Shown here: positions 52,134-62,663 of the stretch, piece after piece
Layout: every line of letters starts with the position of its first letter
Position numbering within the stretch: the stretch's first letter is position 1
DNA from: Pythium myriotylum
Taxonomy: Eukaryota > Oomycota > Peronosporomycetes > Pythiales > Pythiaceae
NCBI GenBank assembly: GCA_023091665.1
Contig: JALJCQ010000028.1
Location: 1 to 64,000 of the forward strand
Length of the DNA stretch: 64,000 bases
Direction: 5' to 3'
The notes under the pieces: model-generated
Seen by the model: the letters and a program-made list of their open reading frames with translations, nothing else
What the model was told of the DNA's origin: nothing
Database searches by the model: none
Made by a program: the position numbers and the translations under genes

Positions 52134-52392
52134 ACCCAATGTCTCCTGGTCTCCAATTGTGTGCCCACTTGCTTGGGTGGCGGTCCGATCAACTCTTCTA
52201 ACTCAGTGCATTTGAAAAGTATACACTGTATAGCCGGATAAAAAAGCCAGATAAAGGGCCGGTTAATCAACCACGAGGACGTCAGTGCATGTGGCGTGTC
52301 ACCAGCTCGAGGCCACCCCTCGAGGCTCGTCCTCTCCACGTCGATTGCGAGAAGCGCGAGCCGCGAGCGACGGCGCAAGTGCGAGAACCGGC

Positions 52393-54429
52393 ATGACGAG
52401 ATCGCGCGCTACGATTCACGCGCTTGTTGCGGTCGTTTTGGGCCTCTCGGCGAGCCACACGGCCGCCGATTCGTCCGATTTCGACCTCAGCAGCCTCCAC
52501 GACGGCTTGTTCAAGCCCGGCGGCGTCGTGGACGACTCGCTGCTGGGCAAAGAGTACTACGATTGGCTCTATCGGTGGCACCGCGGCGGTGCGTTCGTAT
52601 ACCACGACTCGATCCACCCGTGCTACTTGAACAACCAGACGTGCACGTTCACCAATGCAAAAGACATGCGTCGTGACATTCTCCACGTCAACACGACGAT
52701 CATCAAGCAGCGCGACTTTGTGGAGGTCAAGTACGACTTGGGTGACGCGGATGCACACGCTGGGGACTTCATCGGTGTTTACTGTGTGGATGAAGAAGAG
52801 AATGCGGATCGTGTGGTCGAGTCCGCCGACTTTTTCGACTACATTCCAATCAACGCGACACAGGAAGGCTCGTTCCGCGACTCGTTTGTCGTTGGCCCGC
52901 TCATGAACATGCGCTGCTCCTACCAGTTTCGATACCAGCGCCGCATCGGCAACCTTGAATACCACTGTCTCAGTGAGTCGCCGCATATCGAGATGGAGTT
53001 TGGCCACTCGGAGCCAACACAAGTGCGCCTCGCGCTCACGCAGACGCCAGGGGAAATGCGCGTGACTTGGACGAGTGGGAGAAGTTCCCACCAGCATGTC
53101 CACTTCGGGCTCACCCCGGCAAACCTTTCCGGCCATGCCGAGGCGTCCACCACGACGTATGCCTCGACCGACATGTGTAGTGATCCGGCAACGACGGTCG
53201 CCGCGAGGTGGTTTCGCCACCCAGGGTATATCCACGAAGGCGTGATGAAGGGATTGGAGCCCGGAAAGACCTACTATTACACGGTCGGAAGCAAGTTTGG
53301 CATCGTCAGCTCGCCTTTCAAGTTCACGTATCCGCCTTTGCCAGGTGCTAACCCCGCCACCAGCCAGAGCTTCTTCATGTTTGGCGACTTGGGGCTAGGA
53401 CTCTTGCAGCCGCGACCTACCGGAGAAGACCCCGAGCGTCTATTTACCGGTCTTCAATTCGAGTCTCGGCACTCAGCGACTTCAAACAAGACTGTGATGA
53501 GACGAATTGAGCAGGACATAACCGAGGACCATGAAGGAAAGTACGTCGGGCTTGTCCACGTAGGCGACTTGTCGTATGCGAAAGGTCGGACATTCATTTG
53601 GGATCAGTACGGTGCCCTTGTGGAGCCTGTTGCGTCTCGGATTCCTTACATGGTCGCAATTGGGAATCACGAGTACGACTACACATTGGGTGGCCACGGC
53701 CATGACCTCTCAGGCAGCACCGTGGGTGATGCGAACGGGTGGCACCCACCGACTGGAAACTTTGTGAATGACTCCAAGGGCGAGTGTGGCGTGCCGACAG
53801 TCAAGCGTTTCCACATGCCCGACAATGGAAACCATCTTTTCTGGTATAGTTTCCGGCTCGGTCTCACACACCAGATCATTCTCAGCAGCGAACACAACTG
53901 CAGCACGCATTCGCCCATGCATAAGTGGCTCGTTCACGAGCTCAGGCACAATGTTAACCGCACTGAGACGCCGTGGCTACTCGTTCATCTCCACCGTCCG
54001 TTGTATTGTTCGGAGAATTTCAAGCCTGACTACGCTGTATCACTGTTGCTGCGCGAATGTCTCGACCATTTGCTGACAAAGCACAACGTCGACGTGGTCT
54101 TCTCTGGGCATTACCACGCGTATGAGAGGACCTGCCCAGTTTACAAGGAAGAATGTCGCGAGGACGAGACAACCAAGCAACCCAAGGCCCCGATACATAT
54201 CATGATCGGCTCCGGAGGCGCTGAGCTGGATGATATCAACTACATGGAGCAAGGTGATGGCGAAGGCAAAACACCGCTAAAATGGAGTCTTAACCGCCAG
54301 CAGGAGTACGGTTACGGGCGCTTCCACGTATTCAACGCGAGCCACGCTCACTTCGAGTTCGTTCGATCGCGCGACCGAGAAGTTACCGACAACGTGTGGA
54401 TCACATCGCAGCATAAGTGGGACATTTAG
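52393..54429 (+). CDS. Secreted purple acid phosphatase (678 aa)
   Basis: Paralogue of 48030 with the same architecture. The start at 52393 is chosen because MTRSRATIHALVAVVLGLSA is a signal peptide; the frame itself is open to 52285. Metal-binding blocks are FGDLGLG, HVGDLSYAKG, IGNHEYD, LVHLHRPLYC and SGHYHAYER. It is divergent from TRM6 with about 260 bp between starts and ends only 6 bp from the stop of the convergent coiled-coil gene. Confidence 0.93.
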   Translation: MTRSRATIHALVAVVLGLSASHTAADSSDFDLSSLHDGLFKPGGVVDDSLLGKEYYDWLYRWHRGGAFVYHDSIHPCYLNNQTCTFTNAKDMRRDILHVNTTIIKQRDFVEVKYDLGDADAHAGDFIGVYCVDEEENADRVVESADFFDYIPINATQEGSFRDSFVVGPLMNMRCSYQFRYQRRIGNLEYHCLSESPHIEMEFGHSEPTQVRLALTQTPGEMRVTWTSGRSSHQHVHFGLTPANLSGHAEASTTTYASTDMCSDPATTVAARWFRHPGYIHEGVMKGLEPGKTYYYTVGSKFGIVSSPFKFTYPPLPGANPATSQSFFMFGDLGLGLLQPRPTGEDPERLFTGLQFESRHSATSNKTVMRRIEQDITEDHEGKYVGLVHVGDLSYAKGRTFIWDQYGALVEPVASRIPYMVAIGNHEYDYTLGGHGHDLSGSTVGDANGWHPPTGNFVNDSKGECGVPTVKRFHMPDNGNHLFWYSFRLGLTHQIILSSEHNCSTHSPMHKWLVHELRHNVNRTETPWLLVHLHRPLYCSENFKPDYAVSLLLRECLDHLLTKHNVDVVFSGHYHAYERTCPVYKEECREDETTKQPKAPIHIMIGSGGAELDDINYMEQGDGEGKTPLKWSLNRQQEYGYGRFHVFNASHAHFEFVRSRDREVTDNVWITSQHKWDI

Positions 54430-54435
54430 TCATGC

Positions 54436-55639
54436 TCATGCGGGCGGAGTTCGTCGAGTCGAGACGCTGGGGAGTGGTTGAGAAGAAGATGGGGCTGGTG
54501 ATCGTTTGGTGCCAACACTTGTGCTGGCCCGTCGGGCTTCGACCTCAGCTTTTCGATGCTGTTCTCGGCGAGTTGGCGAGGAGAGAGCAACGGCTGTCGC
54601 AGCTCGTTCCATCGCTGTCGGTTGGAATGTCGGAACGGAGGCGCAGCGTGCAATATCCAGTTTCCGTTCCTGTAAGAAGAGTTGTTCTTGAGTTGGAATT
54701 GGCGCTTTTCGAGTTTCATGTTCCATGGGCGGACTCCAGACTCGATTTGATGCTTTCCACTCTTCAAACGACATGAGCGCCGGCTGGTCTTGGGTTGGAA
54801 GTCTACCTTTCGTTTTTGAAGGCGACAATGATGGAGATCCCCCGCCTGACGAAGCATGAGGGATACGTTTCAACGGCGAACGAACAGGTGAGAGAGTTGA
54901 AGGTTCTGATGCTCCGCTTTCTTGGTCGTGGTGGTATCGACTCGGAGACGTCGGCGTCACCAAGGCTGCTCGCCGTGGAACAATCTCTAACCCAAGCAGT
55001 GACTTGAGTTGGGCCTGAAGTTCTTCAACCTCGTTCTTGAGCTCGTCGATAATGCTTACAGCGTCGCGCTCGCGCTCTTCGCACAGCTTGGCCTCTTTCC
55101 ACGCATGTTCGCACTCGTCCCGGTAGTACAGAAGGTTCTTCATCTCATCGTCTTGTAGTTGTTTGGACGTCTTGATCTTGATCGCACTCATCACGAGCTC
55201 ATTCTTCATCTCGTGGCACTAATAGAACAAAAAAAATACAATCAATCCACAGTCAAATCCACTCTACTCGCACATGCACTAACCACACCTTGTCCATGAT
55301 CTTGCGCTGAAGCCGCAGGTTCTCGCGGAATCGATTGCTCAGCTGCGTGTACTCGTATCGGAACCGATCAAACAGCCGCGTGAGCTGTCGCTTGCGCGCG
55401 TGCTCCGACACATCTTCGCTCTCAAGCGCGCTCATCAGCTCTCTCTCCGCCTCCTGGAATCGCGCGTCGCGCTCCGCCTCGAGCCGCTCCATCTCCTGGA
55501 GCTCTTCGTCCACGGCTTTCGCCGAGTTCGCCGGCGCGTCGTCGCGCTCGCTCTCACTCTCTGCGACATGTGCGAGCGGCTTCGCGGTCGCCACCGACGA
55601 CGTGCGTCGCGCATGCGAAGACGAGGCCTTGCGGGCCAT
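54436..55639 (-). CDS. Coiled-coil protein, uncharacterised (377 aa)
   Basis: Two exons (55289-55639 and 54436-55218) with a 70-bp intron. The first 60 residues are basic and Ser-rich. Residues about 50-190 are strongly coiled coil (EELQEMERLEAERDARFQEA ... IDELKNEVEELQAQLKSLLG). The rest is disordered, Ser/Pro/Arg-rich, with repeated SP and TP sites (TPTSPSRY, LSPVRSP, LSPSKTK) that could be cyclin-dependent kinase targets. No known family is recognised; a cytoskeletal or centrosomal role is only a guess. Confidence 0.75.
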
Positions 55640-55890
55640 GGCCAAAGCTTACACAACACCTCTTTCATCCACATTCCCCACGAGCAGCTATTCTTACATG
55701 GGTACATTCCTCCTAAATTAAGGTCCACAACCATCATTCTGATCCTGATTTCATTACTCAACTAGGACAATGGTCCTAGTCATCTGCCTAATCGAGAACC
55801 CGGACGCTCGTGTGATCCACCCAAATCGAAGAAGCGCCTAGGTGTCGGTTGTCCGGTAGTTGGTCGTTCGGTATATCGACGCTCGCGACC

Positions 55891-58296
55891 ATGGCCAAGA
55901 AGAAGAGCGGCGGCAAGGCCAAGGGCGAGAAAGAGCTCACGAAGGCGCAGCGCATCGAGGCCAAGAAGGCCAAGCAGGCCGCCAAGGGCGCCAAGAAAGA
56001 CCGCAAGGCAAACGACGAGGAAGACATCGAGCTCATCCTGGCCGAGATCCTCAAGAAAGACGCGCAGCGCAAAGAAGTCACGGTCGAGCCCTGCGCGCAG
56101 CCGAGCCCGCGGTCCAACTTCAGCATGTCGATGCTGCCCAACGGCGACATGATGCTCTTTGGCGGCGAGTACTTTGACGGCGACACGAACGTCTGCTACA
56201 ACGAGCTCTACCGCTGGAACGTCGACGGCGGCCCGAGCGACTGGAAACTCATCTCGTCGCCCAACACGCCGCCGCCGCGGTGCAGCCACCAGGCCGTCGT
56301 CTACCGCGACCACCTCTACGTCTTTGGCGGCGAGTTCGCGACCGCCGACCAGTTCCACCACTACCGGGTACGAGGATCGACGCAAACAAGTTGCAGGCTT
56401 TCTTTTTTGATTGTGAGCTCACACGTGGCTGTGCGTAGGACTTTTGGCGGCTGGACCTCAAGACCAACTCGTGGGAGGCGCTCGAGGATAAGGGCGGCCC
56501 GTCGCCGCGAAGTGGCCACCGTATGGTCGTGTGGCGCAACTACCTGGTGGTCTTCGGCGGCTTCTACGAGGCCGCGCGCGAGACCAAGTGGTACAACGAC
56601 CTCTATCTCTTCAACTTCTCCGAGATGAAGTGGCGCAAGGTCACGTACCCACCACTTAAGGCCGTGCCGGCGCCACGTAGCGGCTGCCAGCTCGCCGTGC
56701 ACCCCTCGAAAGACCAGATTTTTGTTTATGGTGGCTACGCGAAGGTCAAGAATGTGGGCGAAAAGTCGGAAGGCAAGGTCTTCTCGGATTTGTGGGCACT
56801 AAACATGGCGCCTGTGCTCAAGCGTCAGGAGCCGACGTGGGAGAAGATGTCACGGAAGGGCCAAGCACCAAGTCCGCGCGGTGGGGCGGCTGTGACGGTG
56901 CACAAGCAGCGATTCATCCTCTTTGGCGGTGTGTACGACGAGGAACAGCGCCGCCATACAATGCAGAGTACATTCTACAACGACCTCTTCGTGTACGACA
57001 TGGATCGGCGGCGCTGGTTTGAGTTCAAGCTGCGTGGCAAGAAGACCAACGACGGAAAGCGTCGACGGAAGAAGAAGGATCGCGGCGAAGGTGGAGACGA
57101 CAATGGCAGTGATGGTGAAGATGATGAAGACGATGAGGATGGAGACGAGCAGGACGACTTTGAGAAGATGCTTGAGAATCAGTTCGGGTATATTGACCAG
57201 GATGGCAACTTCGTGTACATCAAAGATGACGAGGACGATGAAGAGAAGAAAAACGAAGAGTCCAAAGAGGAAGACGAAGACGATCTTCCAAAACCAACAA
57301 CGAAGCATTCGTTTTTGGACGATGGCGAGGAGGAGAAGAAAGAGGAAGAGGACGATTCGCCAGTGGTGCCAGCGGCTGCGACGCCTCCACCAGCCCCCAC
57401 AACCATTGTGGAGGCCAAACCTGCGGAGCCACAGGCGCCATCCCCGTGCCCGCGTATCAACCCGGCACTAATCATCCGTGGCAGCACGCTGTACGTGTAC
57501 GGTGGTATCATGGAGGATGGCGACCGAGAGATCACGCTGGATGACTGCTGGTCGCTTGACCTCAAGCGGCTGGAGGAGTGGAAGGAATTGCTGCCAGGCA
57601 CGATGTCCGAACAGGTTTGGAAGGGCGAGGTCAGCGAGACCGAAGAGTCTTCTGATAATGACGGTGACGACAGTGACGAAGAAGACGATGAGGATGAGGA
57701 CGACGATGATGAAGAAGAAGATGCCGGTGCCCGCAAGGAGAAGCGCGAGCGCAAAGCAGCGGCTGCCGTCGAGAAAGCAGTTTCTATTCTCAAGGAGAAG
57801 GCTGGTGAGAACGACGGAAGCGATGAGGAAGGCGAGGACGAGGCCAAGGAGAAGAAGAAAAAGAAGAAGAGTAAGGGTAAGAAGACCAACGATCGACGAG
57901 CGATTCGCGCCGAGATCGAGAAACTCCAGGAGCAGCTTGGGCTCGACGATGTCAGCCGAACACCACAAATGGGTGAGAACCTTCGCGACTTCTTTGCACG
58001 AACACAGGATGTATGGGCAAGCGAGGTGGCGAAGCGCCCAGATACGATCGAGCGACAACTCAATATCAAGGAGATCAAGCGCGAAGGTTTCGTGCTCGCC
58101 GAGGAACGCTACAATGAGCTGTTACCGAGTACGTTGACGCACGCACGGTCGTTCGGTTTGTGGACTGATATTGATGGAATTTTTGTGATGAAATGCAGTT
58201 CTCGAGCGCTTGAATGTTCTCGAAGCCGAACAGAAAGAAATGGAAGAGGAGTACTTGCTCAAGAAGAAAGGAGGCAAAGAGAAAAGTCGACGCTAA
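55891..58296 (+). CDS. Kelch-repeat protein, KLHDC4-like (754 aa)
   Basis: Three exons (55891-56367, 56439-58128, 58199-58296) with 71- and 70-bp introns. A lysine-rich start (MAKKKSGGKAKGEKELTKAQ) is followed by Kelch beta-propeller blades with the GG and W marks: MMLFGGEYFDGD, HLYVFGGEF, YLVVFGGFYEAA, QIFVYGGYAK, RFILFGGVYDEE and TLYVYGGIM. Between the fifth and sixth blades lies a highly acidic and basic insert of about 150 residues, and a second acidic stretch follows the propeller. The C-terminus is helical and charged. It is divergent from the coiled-coil gene (251 bp) and convergent with MinD (70 bp). The overall plan matches KLHDC4 and its yeast relative YPL263C; the function is poorly known. 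Confidence 0.88.
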
Positions 58297-58366
58297 CGTG
58301 CGGATCGATTTTATACCCACGCTGTACCAAAAATCCTCATACGTTCAGTTTCTTAGCAACTGCGTT

Positions 58367-59333
58367 TTATCTGGCAAAGAGCCGATCGAGGAAGCCCTTA
58401 GGCTTCTCGGGTTGGAGAAACTTCATTTCGCGCTCCTCGCCGAGGAAGCGAGCGACCGCATCCTCAAAAGCCGTCGAGGCCCTCTCCCCCTGCGCTGTGA
58501 TCACGGGCTGGCCCATGTTGGACGACGTCAACACGTGCTGGCTCTCCGGGATCACGCCCACCACAGGCAGGCCCAGCATCTCCTCAATATCCTACGTACA
58601 CGGCACGTGTCAGAATCTCTACACCTGATCCTTTCACGACAAAAGCAAATATCGAACGTACCTCGACCGAGAGGCAATCGTCGCTCTGCACGCGGTTCGC
58701 ATCGTAGCGGTTGATGAGCAGCCGCTGATGCACGGGCTCACGACCTTCCTGGGCGCGCAGCGACTTGCTCGCGATGAAGCCGATCATCTTGTCCGAGTCG
58801 CGGCAGGACGAGATCTCCGGGTTGGTCACGAGGATCGCGTCGTCGGCAAAGTACATGGCGTGGCGCGCGCCCGATTCAATACCAGCGGGCGAGTCGCAGA
58901 GGATAAAGTCGAAGCTCTTCTTGAGCTCGTCGAGCACTTCCTCGACACCGTCCTCGGTGAGCGCGTCCTTGTCGCGAGTCTGGCTCGCGGCCAGCAGCGA
59001 GAGGTTCTCGAGGCGCTTGTCCTTGATCAGCGCCTGGTTCAGGCGGCAGTTCTTCTCGATCACGTGGATAAAGTCGAAGATCACGCGGCGCTCGCAGCCC
59101 AAGTGGAGGTCGAGGTTGCGCAGCCCAATGTCAAAGTCGATCAGGCACGTGCGGTAGCCCTGCATCGCGAGCCCGTAGCCGAAGCTCGCGGTCACGGTGG
59201 TCTTGCCCACGCCGCCCTTGCCCGACGTGATGACGACCACGCGGCCCAGCGGCGCGTCGCCAGTGGCCGCGGCCGTCGCGAACGACGCGGCGCGGGGCGC
59301 GCAGCGCAGCAGAGGCCGGCGCAGCAGCAGCAT
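58367..59333 (-). CDS. minD: Mitochondrial MinD, division-site ATPase (298 aa)
   Basis: Two exons (58662-59333 and 58367-58591) with a 70-bp intron. The N-terminal 25-30 residues (MLLLRRPLLRCAPRAASFAT) are an arginine-rich mitochondrial presequence; an upstream in-frame Met at 59381 would lengthen it by 16 residues. The deviant Walker A SGKGGVGKTT, the FDIGLRNLDLHLG switch I region and ILCDSPAGIE switch II are typical MinD. The C-terminus PKGFLDRLFAR is the amphipathic membrane-targeting helix of bacterial MinD. It should bind the inner mitochondrial membrane in an ATP-dependent way and help place the division site together with MinC and FtsZ, known to persist in stramenopile mitochondria. 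Confidence 0.93.
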
Positions 59334-59597
59334 GAGACCTCGCGTTCTGTGGCGCCGTCCAACTTGACGTGGGGAGCTCATTTGGTACAATGTACCAAAT
59401 AAGGTGGTACGAAGTACCTCGTTTGAGGCACAAGTAGGGGGTACAGACATAGAACAAAAAAGTATGCACATTTTGGAATCGGTCATATTTCTAAGATGGA
59501 AATATGCCACAATGTCGTAAAGCCGACTGGAGGCGCTCCGACACTACTTTCTGCGTACATCAGCTACCTGGACGCTTTCGCTACGGGGTGAGAAGGT

Positions 59598-60344
59598 TTA
59601 GAATGACATGGTGAAGATCTCGTCGTTGGCGTTCACGCCGAACACGCGAGTGCCGTACACCGCGACCTGGCGGAGCGCGCCCGGGACCTGCACAAAGGCC
59701 GGACGCGAGAACACGCTCGAGCCCGACGCGCAGAAGACGCCGTCGCTCGTGTCCGTGCCGCAGAGATATCCGCTGCCGTACGCGATCTGCTTGATCGCGA
59801 TGCCGCTCGTGTTGACGGGCGAGAACGCGTTGGTGTTCCAGAACCAGGTCTGGCCTGGGGCACTCACACCGAAGATCTGGCCCGTACGGCTGATGTCGAC
59901 CTGCTCCAGCAGACCAGGCAGCTGCACCCACGTAGGACTCGACGTGATTCCTTCCGTCGCGCAAAACACCTCGTTGGCCGAGTTGACGCCGCAGATCTTC
60001 CTGCCGTTGGACGTGATCTGGACGAGCTTGCCCTGGAGCTGCGTCCAGTTGGTGTCGCCGCGCGCGTTGCCGACGAAGATGTCGTCGTTGTCGTTGGTTC
60101 CCCAGACGAAGTCACCCCAGACGGAGACCCACTTGAGCGATCCCGGGAGCTGGCGCCAGTTGGGGTTGGCGTAGATGTCTTGGTCAGCGCAGAAGACCTC
60201 GTGGTTGGCGTTGACGCCGCAGATCTGGGAGCCGTCGAAGGAGATTTGTTTGAGGAGTCCGCTGACCTGGTTCCAAGCCGAGGTTGAGTCGAGCGAGAGA
60301 GCGGCGGCACCGATGAGGGCGAGCGAGGTGGCGGTCTTGACCAT
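59598..60344 (-). CDS. Secreted tectonin-repeat beta-propeller protein (248 aa)
   Basis: A signal peptide (MVKTATSLALIGAAALSLDS) is followed by six imperfect repeats of about 35-40 residues with the tectonin/TECPR pattern: WxQ(V/L)xG.L.QI, then GxxICGVNxxxEVFC, and so on (SGLLKQISFDGSQICGVNAN, QGKLVQITSNGRKICGVNSA, PGLLEQVDISRTGQIFGVSA). Such propellers occur in fish-egg lectin and the limulus and slime-mould tectonins, which bind sugars or lipopolysaccharide. Extracellular lectin activity is inferred. It is duplicated in tandem with 61843. Confidence 0.88.
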   Translation of the reverse strand: MVKTATSLALIGAAALSLDSTSAWNQVSGLLKQISFDGSQICGVNANHEVFCADQDIYANPNWRQLPGSLKWVSVWGDFVWGTNDNDDIFVGNARGDTNWTQLQGKLVQITSNGRKICGVNSANEVFCATEGITSSPTWVQLPGLLEQVDISRTGQIFGVSAPGQTWFWNTNAFSPVNTSGIAIKQIAYGSGYLCGTDTSDGVFCASGSSVFSRPAFVQVPGALRQVAVYGTRVFGVNANDEIFTMSF

Positions 60345-61842
60345 GGTGTTGTTGTTAGGTGTAGACGTTGGTGGGAGGGATCCTGTTGGGGAGGAAGCAA
60401 ATTGCAGAGTGAGAGACTGGCATGGTAGAGCGGTGTTGTGGTCGATCAGGAACTTTGCACGTTGACATCTTCTGTCTTACTGGTGTTTATTATTGCAGCC
60501 GTGAGGTCTATTCGATCGCATTGGTGTGAACCTCATAGCCTGGTCTTGGCTGAAGATAGACGCTGAAGTAATCTTGTAGGATGGGAAGCTTGGGTTCACT
60601 CCATGCTCCACATCAACGGTGGTCTCTGAGAGAAGTGCCTTCGTTGGCGCGCGACGCGCATGGTCTACGCCTTCATGCGAGCGAACGATGGGCGGATCGT
60701 TCCACAAGCTCTGAACCCAAGGACTTCGCATATGGATACGACAAAGCTTTAGAGTTTACGCAAGAGGAGGACAGAAAACACCGGTAAAACTGTCACTGTT
60801 CTTTCAGTGTTCAAAATATTACATCTCCATTCGGTGTGTACTTCCTCCCCTGTCAGTCATCTTGCCATTCTACGTCCAGGCACGGAAGAGCGTGGCTTCA
60901 TGGTCCGTATCGTTCGCGGACAAGCTATAGTAGCGAGGACCGCTCGTCTGCGGGAATGCTTGGGTTACTTTGTGTCGAACGCAATGAAAATAACCCACCT
61001 CCTCGACGTCAAGAGAGAAATCAAACGCGATCGCCAACGTCAAGCGACTCACAGAATACCTGCTGGTCTTTCTTGAAACTTAGAACCCACGGCACGCCTG
61101 TCCATTTGATCTACCAGGTTTTGCCCGCCAAGCTGCAGCCAAAGAGTTGCCGTTGCAGTTTGGTGGGTTCAGCTCCTACGATTTGTGGACATCTTTGCCA
61201 TGAGACAAATGCCGGCTAGAGCAATCCCCCAGGATCCATAACAATAATGTGCTTTGGATACCCACTCGTCGTTCTTGGTAGCCGTGTTTTCTCCAAATGA
61301 ATGAGCTGATCCAACTCTGCAAAAGAAGGAATATGGAGCTTTAGGCCAACGACATCCAGTATTCTACTCGGTTCGTGTTTCCCCATTCCTGAAGTGAAAG
61401 CTGGTTGAATCGAAGGCTGGTAGACTTTTTTATCTGAATGTGAGAAAGGCGAAACCGATTGAGCGCAGTATATCCTAATACCTGAGCCTCTGTGCGTTCC
61501 AGCATTACCATGAGCCAACTTGGCTCGTGAGCCTTGGCCGTTAGTTGGAAGTGACGAGCTCGAGTAGGTCTGCATGGCTGAGTCTGCTGGTGGGATGGTG
61601 GACCTGGCTGATTGCCGAGTGTCCACCGTGTTACCGGTATCTGAATATATATTTCCACTCCAATCAAATCAAAGATGACCACCTTCAACGCCAATGTCAA
61701 AGTCAAAGACGACCGTCTTATGTCATTTGAATATGCCAACTACTTCTCGCATACATATTTATGCTACTTTCAGCACCGGATCTTTCCGATCACTCGGCGA
61801 GACCGGCCCAAAAGCGTCCGACCAAGCACGACTTCACGAAGC
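60345..61842. other. Intergenic; left copy of duplicated tectonin flank
   Basis: About 1.5 kb. The part up to about 60960 resembles 62596-63290, so the duplication covers gene plus roughly 0.6 kb of upstream sequence. The remainder to 61842 is unique. A minus-strand open frame at 61216-61626 is unrecognised and not called. Confidence 0.6.
60393..60412 (-). promoter_or_regulatory. Oomycete initiator plus flanking element
   Basis: On the minus strand TCACTCTGCAATTTGCTTCC is a close match to the oomycete core promoter (initiator TCAYTYY followed by a WTTT flanking element), about 50-70 bp before the tectonin start codon. Confidence 0.7.
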
Positions 61843-62595
61843 CTACAAGGTCATGGTGTAGATCTCGTTGTTGCCATTCACGCCGAAGATGCGACGACCG
61901 TAGATCGTGAGCTGACGCAGCCCACCGGCGATCTGGAAGTAGGCTGGGTTCGTCGTGACGCCCGAGCCGGAACAGAAGATGTTGTCATTGACGTCGGTGC
62001 CACAGAGGAAGCCGCCATCGCCGTACGAGATCTGCTTGATGGAGATGCCGCCGGTCTGCACGGACGCGAAGGCGTTGTTGTTGGCGAGCCAGAGCCAGGT
62101 TTGGCCGGGGGCGCTGACACCAAAGATCTGTCCGTAGGGACTGAGGTCGATCTGCTGGAGCAGTCCAGGGAGCTGGACCCATGTAGGGTTGGAGGTGATG
62201 CCTTGCGTGGCACAGTAGATCTGGTTGGCGGAGTTGACGCCGCAGATCTTGTTGCCGTTGGCCGAGATCTGGACGAGCTTGCCCGGGAGCTGGACCCAGT
62301 TGGGGTCGCCGTGGGAGTTGCCGACGTAGATGTCGTCGTTGTCGTTGGTTCCCCAGATGTGGTCACCGGAGACCGAGGCCCACTTGAGCGCACCCGGGAG
62401 CTTGCGCCAGTTGGGATCGGAGAAGATGTTTTGGTCGGCACAGAAGATCTCGTGGTTGGCGTTGACGCCGCAGATCTGGGAGCCGTCGAAGGAGATCTGT
62501 CGGAGGAGTCCACTGACCTTGTCCCAGGCTGAGACCGAGTCGAGCGAGAGAGCGGCGGCGCTGATGACGGCGAGCGAGGTGGCGGTCTTGACCAT
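61843..62595 (-). CDS. Secreted tectonin-repeat beta-propeller protein (250 aa), tandem paralogue
   Basis: Same signal peptide and repeat plan as 59598 but clearly diverged, with many substitutions and a two-residue insertion near TWLWLANNNAFAS. Conserved cysteines in the GxxICGVN and EIFCADQN type turns are kept. The shared leader just upstream of the start is almost identical to that of the neighbour, so the promoter is more conserved than the protein. Confidence 0.88.
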   Translation of the reverse strand: MVKTATSLAVISAAALSLDSVSAWDKVSGLLRQISFDGSQICGVNANHEIFCADQNIFSDPNWRKLPGALKWASVSGDHIWGTNDNDDIYVGNSHGDPNWVQLPGKLVQISANGNKICGVNSANQIYCATQGITSNPTWVQLPGLLQQIDLSPYGQIFGVSAPGQTWLWLANNNAFASVQTGGISIKQISYGDGGFLCGTDVNDNIFCSGSGVTTNPAYFQIAGGLRQLTIYGRRIFGVNGNNEIYTMTL

Positions 62596-62643
62596 GGTGT
62601 TGTTGTTAGGTGTAGACGTTGGTGGGAGGGATCCTGTTGGCGA

Positions 62644-62663
62644 GGAAGCAAATTGCAGAGTGA
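62644..62663 (-). promoter_or_regulatory. Oomycete initiator plus flanking element
   Basis: The same 20-base string as at 60393, at the same distance from the tectonin start at 62595. Confidence 0.7.

Noticed and set aside
61216..61626. 136-codon minus-strand frame between the tectonin genes
   Set aside because: No recognisable domain, no duplicate in the second tectonin unit, and no promoter or splice support.
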